Positions 46,215 to 57,180 of a stretch of 64,000 nt of DNA are shown one piece after another. The position numbers and the translations under genes were made by a program. Location: contig NC_049901.1 of NCBI RefSeq assembly GCF_001411555.2, positions 38,348,964 through 38,412,963 on the forward strand. The letters run 5' to 3'. Within the stretch, counting starts at the first letter, position 1; each line of letters starts with the position of its first letter. The DNA comes from Juglans regia. Taxonomy: Eukaryota; Streptophyta; Magnoliopsida; Fagales; Juglandaceae. The notes below the pieces were generated by a model, which had not been told where the DNA came from, made no database searches, and saw nothing but the letters and a program-made list of their open reading frames with translations.

Positions 46215-46979
46215 TACTCTCCCAAAATACCCGAAACAGTCCTAGTAAGAGGCTTCACCCTCCAAACACGATGTGGGCTTTTTACCAAGCCCGGCCATCA
46301 ACTTTCTTCTTTAGACTACTTAAGGCCCACAGGATAGCCTGACCCATCTACATTAGCCACCACCTACTTATCCAAAATGCCATATTCACTACCCACACAG
46401 CCCATAGACAAGCCCATGCCAACCCAACGCAACCTGACTTCCGCATTTTCCCTCATGTCCAATAAGACCATCTGCATGGCCATCAAAAAAGGACCATCAT
46501 TAACCCCCCTATCGAGCCCCCCTTGGAAAACCAAATGTCTTTCTTGAAGTTAAATTCTGGCTGCACCCCCTCCCCCAGCCACCCCACGGTTTTCCCGCCG
46601 GCCTACCAAACAACTATGAGCCTCCAAAGTCGACAATGATCTCGTCAAAACCTCCACAAAAGTCCCCTTCGATCCCGATGCAACGTAAGCACAAGAAGGA
46701 ACCCTCTGCAAATTTATTATGGCAATGCTGGGCCAACAACACCTGACTTCCAGTTCTTCTAGATGAGTAGAACTCCGATGGACCTGCCGGCTCCCCGCAT
46801 GCAACGACCATAGTGATCAGCTAGTCCACAGTGAGTAAATTGATAGTGATGTACTTAGTAACCTTGCGGCGTCTCTCCGTAATCTGCCACCACTGCTCAT
46901 TCTCATGTCGAAACTCAAAAATCTTAAAATCAATGAGAAGCTTCCATTTCGAACCCATCACAAAACCCAAGTTACAAAA

Positions 46980-47572
46980 TTAATGCTGCCATTCAAAAAT
47001 GTAAAAGAATACATACTGTAGAAAGTTCAAATCGTCTTCAGTCATTAAGCAGGGTTCATGGTCCGATTCTGGTTAAGTCTGCATCGAAATTCTACAAGCC
47101 ATATAAATATCAAACTAACATGAAAGATCCTTACAGTAACGGTAAGGCAATTTCTTTTTTAAAAAAATGAATAAATAAAGGACAATTGATGATAAGAAAA
47201 CACCAGTAACTCCTAAGAGTTTTGGTGTTGTTGAGGAACAGCAAACGCTCTACATTAAAAGGATATGCTCTACATTAAAAGGATTTGAGATCTTATGCGT
47301 TTACAACAGGGAAAAGAAAGAAAGAACGAAAAATGTTACAATATACAATTATACATACAAAACACCACTTTATGAGAATCCCTCATAAGTGCTATACATT
47401 TTCCTCCACACATTCGAACAGAAACACTTCCCACAGCTTGTCAGGAAGAGTGCAAAGACAGATTGTAACCAACAGCCTCATTTCCATTTCACGGGCTAGA
47501 TTCTCTGTACTTATTATTTCATGAGTACCGCTTCTCTCCACATTGTAATTGCTTATAAAAAAAAAGACATAC
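46980..47572. other. Downstream region of the GT47 gene
   Basis: Holds the 3' UTR of the minus-strand glycosyltransferase and the 5' integration site of the LINE. The sequence TGCTCTACATTAAAAGGAT is repeated in tandem at about 47247-47285. No other gene seen. Confidence 0.5.
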
Positions 47573-50362
47573 TTATCGAAGTTTCATCTGAAATACTCTG
47601 TTGTACCAAATTGAATGAAGAGTCATGTGGAAGAGATCATATTTCAAGGGCCTAGCATGCCAGAGAAAATGCTTCTGAACCTTCCTGACCCCCAATTGCA
47701 TCTCAAGATACTTCTCTTTGGGTATTGAAAGGAGTATGTCTTTCAAGTTGGGAATGTCTTTCTCCGCAACAATTAATGAGAATGCCCCCCAATTCAAAAC
47801 CTCAAAAAATGGTGGCACAAAGTTGTCAGATATGATCACAGGTACACACTCATAAAAGATGGCTTCTACCACACGTGGGCTGTTCACCTCATAACCCTTG
47901 GGGCAGATGCAGTATTTGCTGCTTTTCATGTGCTGGATGTAATTCATTTTGCTGGCAACACCAGGAGGCATTGGACCAAAGATCTTCATACTAGGGTCTT
48001 TGTCCTTCCAGTGCTTCAGCAAGATAGGGCGTAAATAACCATGCATATTCCCGGCATAGAAGGCAAGAATGTGCCTCTGAGACGGAGGTTTTCCTCCAAG
48101 ATCCCTAAGAGGATTTCTGGCAGACCGGACATATGTTTCTGGAAGAGACACGTCCCTTCCAATTTTGAAGCCTGCAGTCACATCAGCATTGCAAAGAGCT
48201 TTTATGCAACGTTCCATATGGTGCCTTGTCTCGTATGGAGCCTGAGTGTCAAATGAATCGTATCAAATATGTGTGCAAACAGTTTTTAAACTGATGTCAA
48301 ATACGTATGAAGCAGGTTAATGTGAGCCAACTTTAGTTACACAATGGTGCCATAACTTGCCATTTGATATGCTATACTTAGTCCTTTTGAACAAAGTTCA
48401 AAGGAGCAGAACCTCACATTTAAATGACTAAAGCATCATCAAGGCTGTGGTGTGGTATTGACATGGACCAATGCGAAAGAAGATAGTTAACAGAATCTGT
48501 CAGTCAAGTTTTGAGAACTTACACCCACTTCTAAATGAAAAGAAAAATGATAGAGTTACTACTTGTATACAACTTTAGCACAAGAGTGAAAGCAAGACAT
48601 GAAAGATGCATTGCAAGCATACCCAGTCATGACAGGCAACAAGAAAATGATCCGCACCACCAGTTCTATTCCAGTAACGATATTTTGCTGCAATTTTCTC
48701 TGTGTAGTCCTTCAAATACTGGCGTAGGTTTGTTCGGTTATGAGAGTTGCGTACATAAAGGGTGTACTCTAGCATCCGTGAACTAAATGGCATATAAAAC
48801 AGGTGAGCCTTTCGAGGGTCCTTCACAACAAAATGGTTATTTCCCTCCATCAACTTCATGAACCATCCTTCCGAGGCATATAATCCCTTGAGTATTGGTT
48901 GATGAAAGATGGGCTTATTCCCATCTCTGTAGATATAAACTTTGAGTGTGCGTTCCATGAGTTTGTAACTCCTGAAAAAGCAGCCAAATCGAAGTTTGAA
49001 AAATGAAATGTTTTTTTTTTCAAAAGATCAGGACCATCACCAGCAGGCTTAGTTTGTGTCCAAAGACCGGCATTAAGACTTTAAGCACAAATATAGAAAG
49101 GGTGTCGAAATACGCTTGCCGTTATTATCTTTGATTATGGTGTATATATGATTGGCTAGTAAGTTCTCTGGGTGTTTGTGCTCAAAAGATATATCCACCA
49201 TAGTAAAGGCCTAAGGTAGTTTTCCTTACACGTCATGCAAGGAAGTAGAGCTGGTCGAGAACCCATTTATGAAAATGAAAATGATCTCTTTATAAATCAT
49301 CTAATGTATATAAGGCTTACTTTGTAAACATGGAAACATTTCGAAAGAGAGGAGCATGAAGTTCTGGATCATTTATTGCAACAGGTGCTTGCTCAATCTG
49401 AGACTTTGCAGCTAGAATTTCCTGGTCGCGAACAGAAGACCATCGTGGTCTCTACAAAACCAATTAGAAGAAAGTTAATGTTCTCAGCATAAAACTAAAG
49501 TGTGTGAAAGTTTCGCTTAGATAGAAATCACAAATATTTATACCATTGAACGTGAAGAAGCACGGTGCCGCACTAGTATGCTGTTCATCTCATGTAGATA
49601 TGTTATTGACTTTGGCGGCATGTTGCACCTCATCTTCTTCTTTCCAGAGCTAGTCAACATCACAGAATCATTTTTTAAAGTCACTACATCACTTTGCAGG
49701 GCAGAAGAACCGGCAGAAGAGGTTGCATTTGACATCACATTTTCAAGATGAGTGAGGGTGATTGATGAAGTTTTCTTGGGTAGTTCCAGATGAGGGGATT
49801 GGATGGTTGTATCTACACCATTGGATTTTTCTGTTTTGAAATGCATATTCTCTTGGGGATTTTTTTCCATAGAAACTCCATCACTCAATTTCAAAATGTC
49901 TTCTTGAGGGATGCTATGCCTACCTTCACTAGCCTCATCAAACAAACTATTTCCCTTATTTCTAACACTCTCCAAATTCTCCTTCATATGTTCAACATTT
50001 TCAGATGGAGAGCCAGTATTTAGATTTCTATACACAACAAGTTCAAAACCATGTTCTGCATCATTGTCCTTTCCCTTTGATCTACCGCCATCCCCAATTG
50101 CTCCTCCAACATCCTCATTTTTTGCCACTCCAACTGACATCGAATCATTAAACTCTGACATATGTACTGTCAGTGGGTTACGAACAATCACGGACTTGGC
50201 AACAGAATGTACAGCCAGGAGGTTACTTTCAGCACGTACCGGAACCTCACCCTCCGGCAATAGAGACCGGAGAGCATTCTCGAAAGGAAGCAAAAGGGAC
50301 TGAAATAATAGGTAAGTAACAGCCACAGCCCCCAACATGAAAACCCATCTCCGCTTTTCCAT
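47573..50362 (-). CDS. Exostosin-family (GT47) glycosyltransferase, four exons
   Basis: Golgi type II membrane enzyme of the plant GT47 family; relatives build cell-wall polysaccharides, but this member's acceptor is unknown. Exons: 50362-49544, 49451-49321, 48971-48623, 48241-47573, all with GT-AG introns and phases that fit, giving 655 residues without a stop. Residues 6-27 (WVFMLGAVAVTYLLFQSLLL) form the signal anchor; a variable stem follows to about 255. The exostosin domain runs from about 320 to 610: YKLMERTLKVYIYRDG, FHQPILKGLYASEGWFMKLM, DHFLVACHDWAPYETR, ADVTAGFKIGRDVSLPETYV, CICPKGYEVNSPRVVEAIFY and ECVPVIISDNFVPPFFEVLN (Glu of the sugar-nucleotide region present). It resembles Arabidopsis At3g07620-type proteins. 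The start is taken as the first in-frame ATG; coding-like sequence continues upstream (see findings). Confidence 0.93.
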
Positions 50363-51236
50363 TTGACACACCTTATAAAACCGAAATGTGTACCCCCATT
50401 CCAGGAAATAAACCCACGGGCCAAATAAGTGTAGGAAACTACTCGATCATCGTTTGAAAGAGTTTTTCCAGATATTCAATTTCTTTTGCCCAGTGATGCT
50501 TAAATTCCCGTATCATTAACATTCAACCACAACAAGAGAAAGAAAAAAAGTCAAAATTATTTAGAGAACAAAAAATCCTCTATAGAATAAACCCACATAA
50601 GAATTGCAGCAGTAGCTCTAGCTGTATTTACAGTTCAACTTCTACAATGTAGTGCTAGATCACCCAAAAAACTTTCCTTTTATGGATCAAGAGAATATAA
50701 GGGTCTAAAAAACCCTCTGTGTTTGAGAAATACTATAATATAGCAAGCAAGCACGAACAGTGGATTATCATTAGACGGAGGTGAAAGAAAAAGACATTGT
50801 TTGATTCCCGAGAAAATAAGAGTAAACAAAAGGGAAAAAGAACAAACCTGCAGTAAACTGGAGAGTGCAATTGGGAGAAAGACTCCGAGAAGTTCAAGTT
50901 TTCCTCGGTTCTCTCAGAGAACCCAACAGAGCAGAGAATCGTAAGCTTTAGCTTTGCCGTTAAAAATACAAAAGTTGAAAAGAAAGAAAACAATGGATTT
51001 TACTAGAAATGGAAGAAAAAGAAAGAAAGACATTGATAATTGATACACAGCAGCCAGATTCGTAAATGCATGTTGTAATAAAATAACACTAATAATTTAA
51101 GAGTCTGGCACTGTGTCTGTAACGCTATCACTACTATTTTTTTTGTCTAAACAGGGAACCGCAATTATTGTCGGGTTAAAAGGAAAAAAAAAAAACAATA
51201 CCATTCTTGTAATTTTAAAATTCTAAAGCCCCGTTT
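50363..51236. promoter_or_regulatory. 5' flank and leader of the GT47 gene
   Basis: On the minus strand, the frame stays open for 28 codons upstream of the ATG, to a TGA at about 50447. A possible leader-intron donor CTGCAG/GTTTGTTC is complementary to about 50842-50855. No clear TATA box. Low repeat content compared with its surroundings fits a functional promoter; that is inference. Confidence 0.45.
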
Positions 51237-52289
51237 TCACGTACGGTCTCGGTCTCAATCCCTATCATCCTACTCATCCCATCCAAACGTTATTTTATAA
51301 ACGTTTTTTTAATTTCAAATGTTTTATTTTTTAATTTTTTCATTGAATCACTATTTATTATAATTTTTTTAAAATTTTTAAATAATATAAAAATAATATT
51401 TTAATTTTATAATATTTTTAATCAATTTTTAATCTTTTATTTTTTAAAATCTCATTAAACATTTCAATTCAAATTATTTTAATATTATTCATAAAATATA
51501 TCACTATTATTTATATATTTTTTATATTATTTGTGTAAACAAATTAGACATGGCATTTTTACTTCTTTCTTTCATAACTTTATCTTTTTAATATGTATAT
51601 TTAAAATTTATTAAAAAAAATTTGTGATATATGATATATTATTTTTATTTTATAATAAAAATAATTTTTTAATTTGATATATCTAAAAAAAATTAAAAAT
51701 TTATCTAAAATTAAATACGTGACGACAAATCCAGGTACAGGTTTCACATAAATCGTCATGACCAGTGACCACGCCTCAGTGACTGACTGAAATTGAATGA
51801 TTTGAATAACGAATCCTTTCTATTATTTGGACCGTAGTGCCAAATCGATATCCACTCGAAGCTGAAAATGACAATTAAGGAAAAAGCGAAGAGCTAGCAG
51901 GAAGATGATGGAAACTTCAGCTTTTTCATGATGCGTATTAACGTCGTGTATTGCATATATTTAAATCAAGTTTCGATAATTCATGTTTTTGAGAAGAGTG
52001 TGACTAGCTAGAGCCACCGTTTACAGTTATTGTTAATAATTTTGTGATTTTTATTTTTTTATATTCTTTTATGTATTTTTTTAATATATTTAAATATTTT
52101 TAAAAAATAAAAAAATTTCATAATATTATTAAAAAATACTTACTTAATCATTAAGTTAAAAAAAATAAAAATAAAATACAACAGTAAAAATCATTGGTAC
52201 AACTCATTAGTAAGAGTAGTATTATTCTTTTGAAAATAGGTCCTACAAAAGATATAAAAGATTATAATTTTGATAATACGGCCGAGTAG
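51237..52289. other. AT-rich spacer with a Tourist-like MITE end
   Basis: Bases 51237-51290 (CTCATCCCATCCAAACGTTA) resemble a terminus of the Tourist-like family; the other end is unclear (about 51480-51540). The rest is very AT-rich with no genes, up to the LTR at 52290. Confidence 0.45.
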
Positions 52290-52830
52290 TGTCCGATGTT
52301 AAAATTAATAAATATTTTTAGAATGTAGCAAATAAGTAAGTGAGTTTACGAATCAGATAGAGTATTCTCGTACCTAAAATCTATTATTTATACTACAAGT
52401 TCGAGGAGCAGATCTTACCTGCTTTCTTGAAGTTCATGTTCCTCGTATTGTTCTTTTTGTCAGTGTCTTTAAATGCGGTGTGACTCTGCAACGGCGTCAT
52501 TAATGTGGCGTGTTGTCCGAGTGGCCAAACCATTAATGCGGTGCAATTCTCCAACCTCCTCCTATCAATCTACCTACACTCTGGTTTGTTCATGTCTTCT
52601 CTGTCAGTAGATCAACAGTTCCTCGTATATCAATCCTACCGTGCGGGTGGGCATTCAAGGAATGGACATTACTCGAGGGGTCCTCAGATTGACGAGTCTC
52701 ATCCCCTGCAGCACCATCCCTCCTACAGGTCATGTACAGAGGAGCCTCCTAGTGGGCTGGGTTAATGGATTTCTACTCTAGGCTGGGCTTGATAGGGCCT
52801 CTTGGACCTTGTGGGGAAAATCCTCTTACA
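52290..52830 (-). repeat. 3' LTR of the Tat-type element
   Basis: Left copy on the plus strand; begins TGTCCGATGTTAAAATT and ends AAATCCTCTTACA. Confidence 0.85.
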
Positions 52831-52989
52831 GTTATCCTGCTAATTCTCACCGAACAAGTATGGTGAGAATTTATTACGATTCGATCATGCCTTCTTATCA
52901 AGGCTGGGAACTCTATTTAGATATTTTGAGGTCCGGGAGGCTTATGCGGATTGGCATTTCTGACAACGTTTTCTATCTTCCATGATGGA

Positions 52990-55237
52990 CTCACATTTTC
53001 ATGATCTCTTTTCAACCTCATTAATGAAGAGGTGTTAGACGACTTTTCATGTTTGCGTCATTTCGTAAACCACATTCTCCGAATCTGAAACAGCAAGTAT
53101 CCTTGTTGCCACGGTGGATGAGAGTCTAACCGTCACCTTCCTTTTATAAAACGTGGGAGTGGGACCTATTTTCCTCCCACTGCGTTGTGATTATCCTGTT
53201 ATTCTGGAACTGGGCTTTGTTGGAATCCTTCTCGGACGATGCGGACCTTACCAATCATAAGTTTCTTCTTGCCCATAAGATGCAACGTCTAAAGGGGAAT
53301 GTATGCAGCTTTAAGGCATCCCACACTCTAGTTACCTTGGAGTTGCTATACTGCAAACTAAAGACTAGTCTCCCAAATTCTTCTTTGTGACTGGCCGCGG
53401 ATGGGAGTTTTCCATACGAACAAATTGGGGAAAATTTTCGAAAGACAAGGTTGTGCATCCAGTAGCCATCCCTTATGAAGCAAAGCGCATTGGGATTGTG
53501 TGAGAATGGGTGCAGAACCATCCCGATACTATGTTTTCCGAGATCCTCCTTTTCGAGGAGACTTTGAGGAGTTCTCTGCCTCCCCTGGGACATATTCCCT
53601 TTGATAATAGGTCGGTTGCTATGCGACCCCAAGTTGTTTTGCTTCGAAAGCGTTCATTGGACCTTCCTCTGCCAGACAAGGGGAAGAAAGTTCGTTGGGA
53701 GACTGTTCAGGCCGAGGATAGATCCATTCTCAAGGTACAAGACCCCTTAACATGGGGAATAGCTACCTTAAAGGCCAGCTCCCATTACTATAGTTGTTCT
53801 AGCGTCGGTTACAGCTGGCGAACAGTTTTCCAGTGGCGCCTCTTCCGGTGGTGACTGTTGAGGCGTCCAAGGGTGAGGTTGAGATGGACGCCCTTCTCTA
53901 GAGTGTTTTCGCTTCTACCGCTCCTGATAAGGGACAACATTATTCTTCATGGATCTCTCCTCCTTCTTCACCTCATTCGGTCGTCAAGAGCCACTCTCTT
54001 GAGGCGGCTGATGAAGGAATGGAGGCTACTTCTAGCACCCGTGCGGAGGTAGAGGATTATACAGGAGGTAGGTCCCCTCCAAACGTTGCAATCCTCAGGG
54101 GTTCAAAGAGTCCTACTACGGATTCTTCTGTCTAGGCTGTACTCCCAGAGAGGGGGAGTTCATTTGTGCATATTCCAGCCGACGATGGTTCGAGGAGTCC
54201 AGCCATTGATCCATTTGTCTAGGTGGAGTTCCTTGAAGGTGGCGGCTCCTTAGGTGATACAATCGGTGAGGTTCCGCATGATGAACCACTCACTCGGGTC
54301 GATTATCCAATGGGGGACAACTCTTTTCCGGATGACACGATCGGCCACCATCCGGGGGGTTTGAGTGGGGGCTTACCTGCTCCCTCTGAAGTCTCTGCGG
54401 GATTGCCTGAATTTGTAGGCCTTGCAGAGGCCCTTCCTTCTTTGTCCTGGCTGGCCATGGAGGGTAGCCGAAAGGAAGCCATTAATCAAGTTGTTGAGTA
54501 CTTGTCAGGCTTTTTCCAAGAGGTTCGACCGCTTCTTTCTCACCTTTTACTTTTTTCTCTTTTCCTTTTTCTTAGTCTTTACTTTATGTCGCCAAGGCAC
54601 TTCTCAACTTGCGGCATTCATCGTGGATGATCAAGAGGTCATCGTTTAGGATAACTTAGACCGTGCTCACGACAAAAAGGAAGAGAGGGAACAGCTGAAG
54701 TGCAACCTCAAGAGGACAAGACTCGACCTATCGGATGAGCGCAAAAGAATGAAGAAGCTGGAGCGTCGTCAACAGAAGCACAAGTAGAAGCAGGAAGAGG
54801 AGAAAACCCGATTGGAACAGCTTAACCAAAATCTTCAAGGCGACTTATCCTAAGCACGGGAGGAGAAAGACAGGTTGGAACAATGGAACCAAAGCCTTCA
54901 GGACGCCGCCCTCTCCCTACAAAGGTAGCTGAGGTGGTTCCCAAAACTTCGCGAAGAGGCGTAAGGATGCGGGGTTGTTGAAGACCACAGATCAATGTGG
55001 GCCTTCCTTCTGGAGAGTCCGGAGCTACGTTAAAGATCATTCACCAAGTACCTTCAGCGGCTTGCGCTTACCAAAATTCCCACTGATGAGGCTTCCTTTC
55101 AAACCAACCGCGACCTGGGAAGGAAAGAGATGCTGGATGCTTTCCCTGGTCCAGTCACACTTGCACCGGCATTAGTGGAGCTGACCAACCTTGCTCCTGT
55201 TGCCGCTGAGACTAATGCTCCTAGCGCTGAGGCTTAA
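52990..55237 (+). pseudogene. Antisense ORF of the Tat-type element, decayed
   Basis: Opposite to gag. A promoter-like TTTTATAAAACGTGGG lies at about 53143. Coding traces are broken by stops; the clearest stretch, 54658-54960, reads DRAHDKKEEREQLKCNLKRT, DERKRMKKLERRQQKHK, stop, KQEEEKTRLEQLNQNLQGDL, stop, EEKDRLEQWNQSLQDAA, a long charged coiled coil. It ends LTNLAPVAAETNAPSAEA and TAA at 55237. Coiled-coil antisense proteins (Pfam 'putative gypsy type transposon' style) are known from Grande-like elements; function unknown. Confidence 0.6.
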
Positions 55238-56059
55238 AGATTTTATTTATTTCGTTACACTTTTTCCTTTTTTTTTTTACACATGTATATGCATTTTGTC
55301 ACTCAGCAGCTTGTATATATATACATACTGACTAATACACATATCTTGTTCGTCATGTCTCGCCTTTGCCTCTTTTTCCTTTTTTTTCTTTTTGTTTTTG
55401 GTGGCCAACCTGGGGGACCATGGTAAAGGGGTCTATAGAGCTCCAACATACTCCACTGGCCGGTCACACTACGCTTGCTTATCCTCTTTGGATAGACGTT
55501 ATCGGAATACGGCCATCGTTTTAATTATTATTTGGGCAGCCGTGTCCAGTCATGCCTTTAAAGTTTATCAGCCCACTCCGCTGGCGACCAGTTTAACCTT
55601 TTCGATCTCGCTAACTGCTTAGCCTTTTGTTTGTGTCTCTAATACTGGCTTCCTTCATTTTTTTTTTGGTGCTCTGTGCAAGCTTCTGGGTTATGAAAGC
55701 AGCCACGGTTTGTTAGGCTGACCTGCGTTGTTGACTATTTAGTGCCCTCGGGCTGGGTAATTACGAGAGGCTCAGCAGGCTCGAAGTAGTGGGAATAAAT
55801 CCCTTATAGTTACCTTGTTAATTCTTCTGGACGAGTCTGGAAAGAATTCTTCTTATCTCTTCTGACCTTATGCCCTATCAAGTTCTCGGCCTTCCTAGTC
55901 ATAAGTTGAGTGACCTTTCGCATTTTGCATACGTGGCAACACAATGCTAGTTACATTTCTGCATTAAATGGCGGCCCTTTGATTTCCGCGTCATGGCTCC
56001 ATTTTTTTACTGGCATTAAGTTTGCATATTGTATCAGTAAATATGCTCTGCAGCGGTCC

Positions 56060-56903
56060 TGATAATCAATGGATTCTGGTTCTCTAGGGGGAGACGTGGT
56101 GATTCATGGAGTTATGGTGCCTCAGGAGGCCAAACGTCAACCCCGCCTATATAAGGACCCTTCTCCACATTAGAAAATCCATTATACTCACTTCTTCATT
56201 TTCTCTTTTCTTATGTGCCTCTTGCTTTACTGCTTAGGTTCCCAGTTCCTTTGTTTTCTTTTGTTTTCCATCTGAAGTTCCTTTGCATTTTCTTCTATCT
56301 TTCATGGCTTTGACGAAATCTTTACACCCTACTGGACGACAGGTCCTCTGGTGCTGCTCAGGCCGCTGCTAGTTGTGGTAGTCTGAGCGCCAAAGGGTGG
56401 AACTGTCAATCCTTCGTTGTTGGGGTCCAGAACCCTTTGTTCTCGTTATTGCTTTTTTGCTTATTGTGCCTCACTCGTTCTCACCCTTTTGCTTACAAGG
56501 CTTGACTTCAAAGCCATTCTCCGCAACTCGTTGCCTGCACGGAACTCGTTGCCTGCTTGGTTGCCGTCGCTGTGTAAAACACACATAGCTGCAGACCCTG
56601 AACTCATTTTGGTTTCCTTGAGTCCAAGAACAGTGAGGTCTTCTGGATCTCTTTTAGATTATCCCTTGCCGTTTTACGGTCTAGATTCCCTGGCCGTTTT
56701 ATGGTCTAGGTTTAGGGTCAGACACTGGAACTTGTTTTGTTGAATATGTAAGTTTCACAATGTGACTTACTCCTTGTAGTCCTGCGGTTTTATAATGTAA
56801 CTTGTTCCTTATAGCTTTGTGACTTTATGATGTAACTTGTTCTTTGTAGTTTTGAGACTTTATGATGTAACTTATTCCTTGTAATCTTGCATAATTAATA
56901 AAA
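56060..56903 (+). other. Second promoter-like unit with 35-bp 3' repeats
   Basis: CGCCTATATAAGGACCC at about 56147 is a strong TATA motif reading plus, preceded by a segment (from about 55795) that resembles the segment after the left LTR at 52826. An ATG at 56304 opens only a short frame (MALTKSLHPTGRQVLWCCSG) before a stop. Four tandem 35-base units at 56754-56893 (unit TTTATGATGTAACTTGTTCT and so on) end in AATTAATAAAATG, a likely polyadenylation signal. Confidence 0.5.
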
Positions 56904-57180
56904 TGATTTGGTGTATCCAGTTGTACGGTGTTCGCATTTTCCTTGTTGTATTTCATATTTTTTTTCATCGTTTTGTGCTTACTACCTTCCGATGTGTGTC
57001 ATTGTTGCTCTTGCTTGTATCTTTTGTCTTGGTATTTGGAGAGTTTATAACCTTGATATGTTTCTTTATGATGCTTGTGCAACCTTTTTGCGGGACTTTG
57101 CTTTCCTTCTGGAGATTCTTCTTACTTCGAGCAATCGTAAGACTTAAACTCTCACTCCATTGAGGAGAGGTCAAGCTACA

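Larger units (their letters stand above)
45200..46965 (-). pseudogene. LINE ORF1 remnant
   Basis: Minus-strand reading from about 46955: MGSKWKLLIDFKIFEFRHEN, EQWWQITERRRKVTKYITIN, then after a stop MVVACGEPAGPSEFYSSRRT, LAQHCHNKFAEGSFLC. The style is that of plant L1 ORF1 (nucleic-acid-binding protein), followed by Gly/Arg-rich and low-complexity sequence with stops. Two MITEs lie in it. I could not see a zinc knuckle. Confidence 0.65.
35537..46967 (-). mobile_element. L1-like LINE with 12-bp target duplication and many nested insertions
   Basis: CAAGTTACAAAA occurs at 35525-35536 and 46968-46979, directly outside the element. The 3' end (low coordinates) reads GTACTTGGGCTATG, ATCAATAAAG, then a short A tract. 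On the minus strand come ORF1, an apurinic endonuclease, reverse transcriptase and a C-terminal zinc-binding domain. ORF1 begins almost at the 5' end, so little or no 5' UTR was copied. Insertions interrupt it at 35603 (Gypsy LTR), 41339 (MULE), 43032 and 43944 (hAT-like), 45243 and 46055 (MITEs). Removing them restores contiguous LINE sequence of about 5.4 kb. Many stops; inactive. Confidence 0.9.

Noticed and set aside
47285..47524. 79-codon plus-strand frame downstream of GT47
   Set aside because: Lies in the 3' UTR of the minus-strand gene; no recognisable motif.
50363..50371. GTG at 50371 as start of the GT47 protein
   Set aside because: Nuclear plant genes start at ATG; the first in-frame ATG is complementary to 50360-50362.
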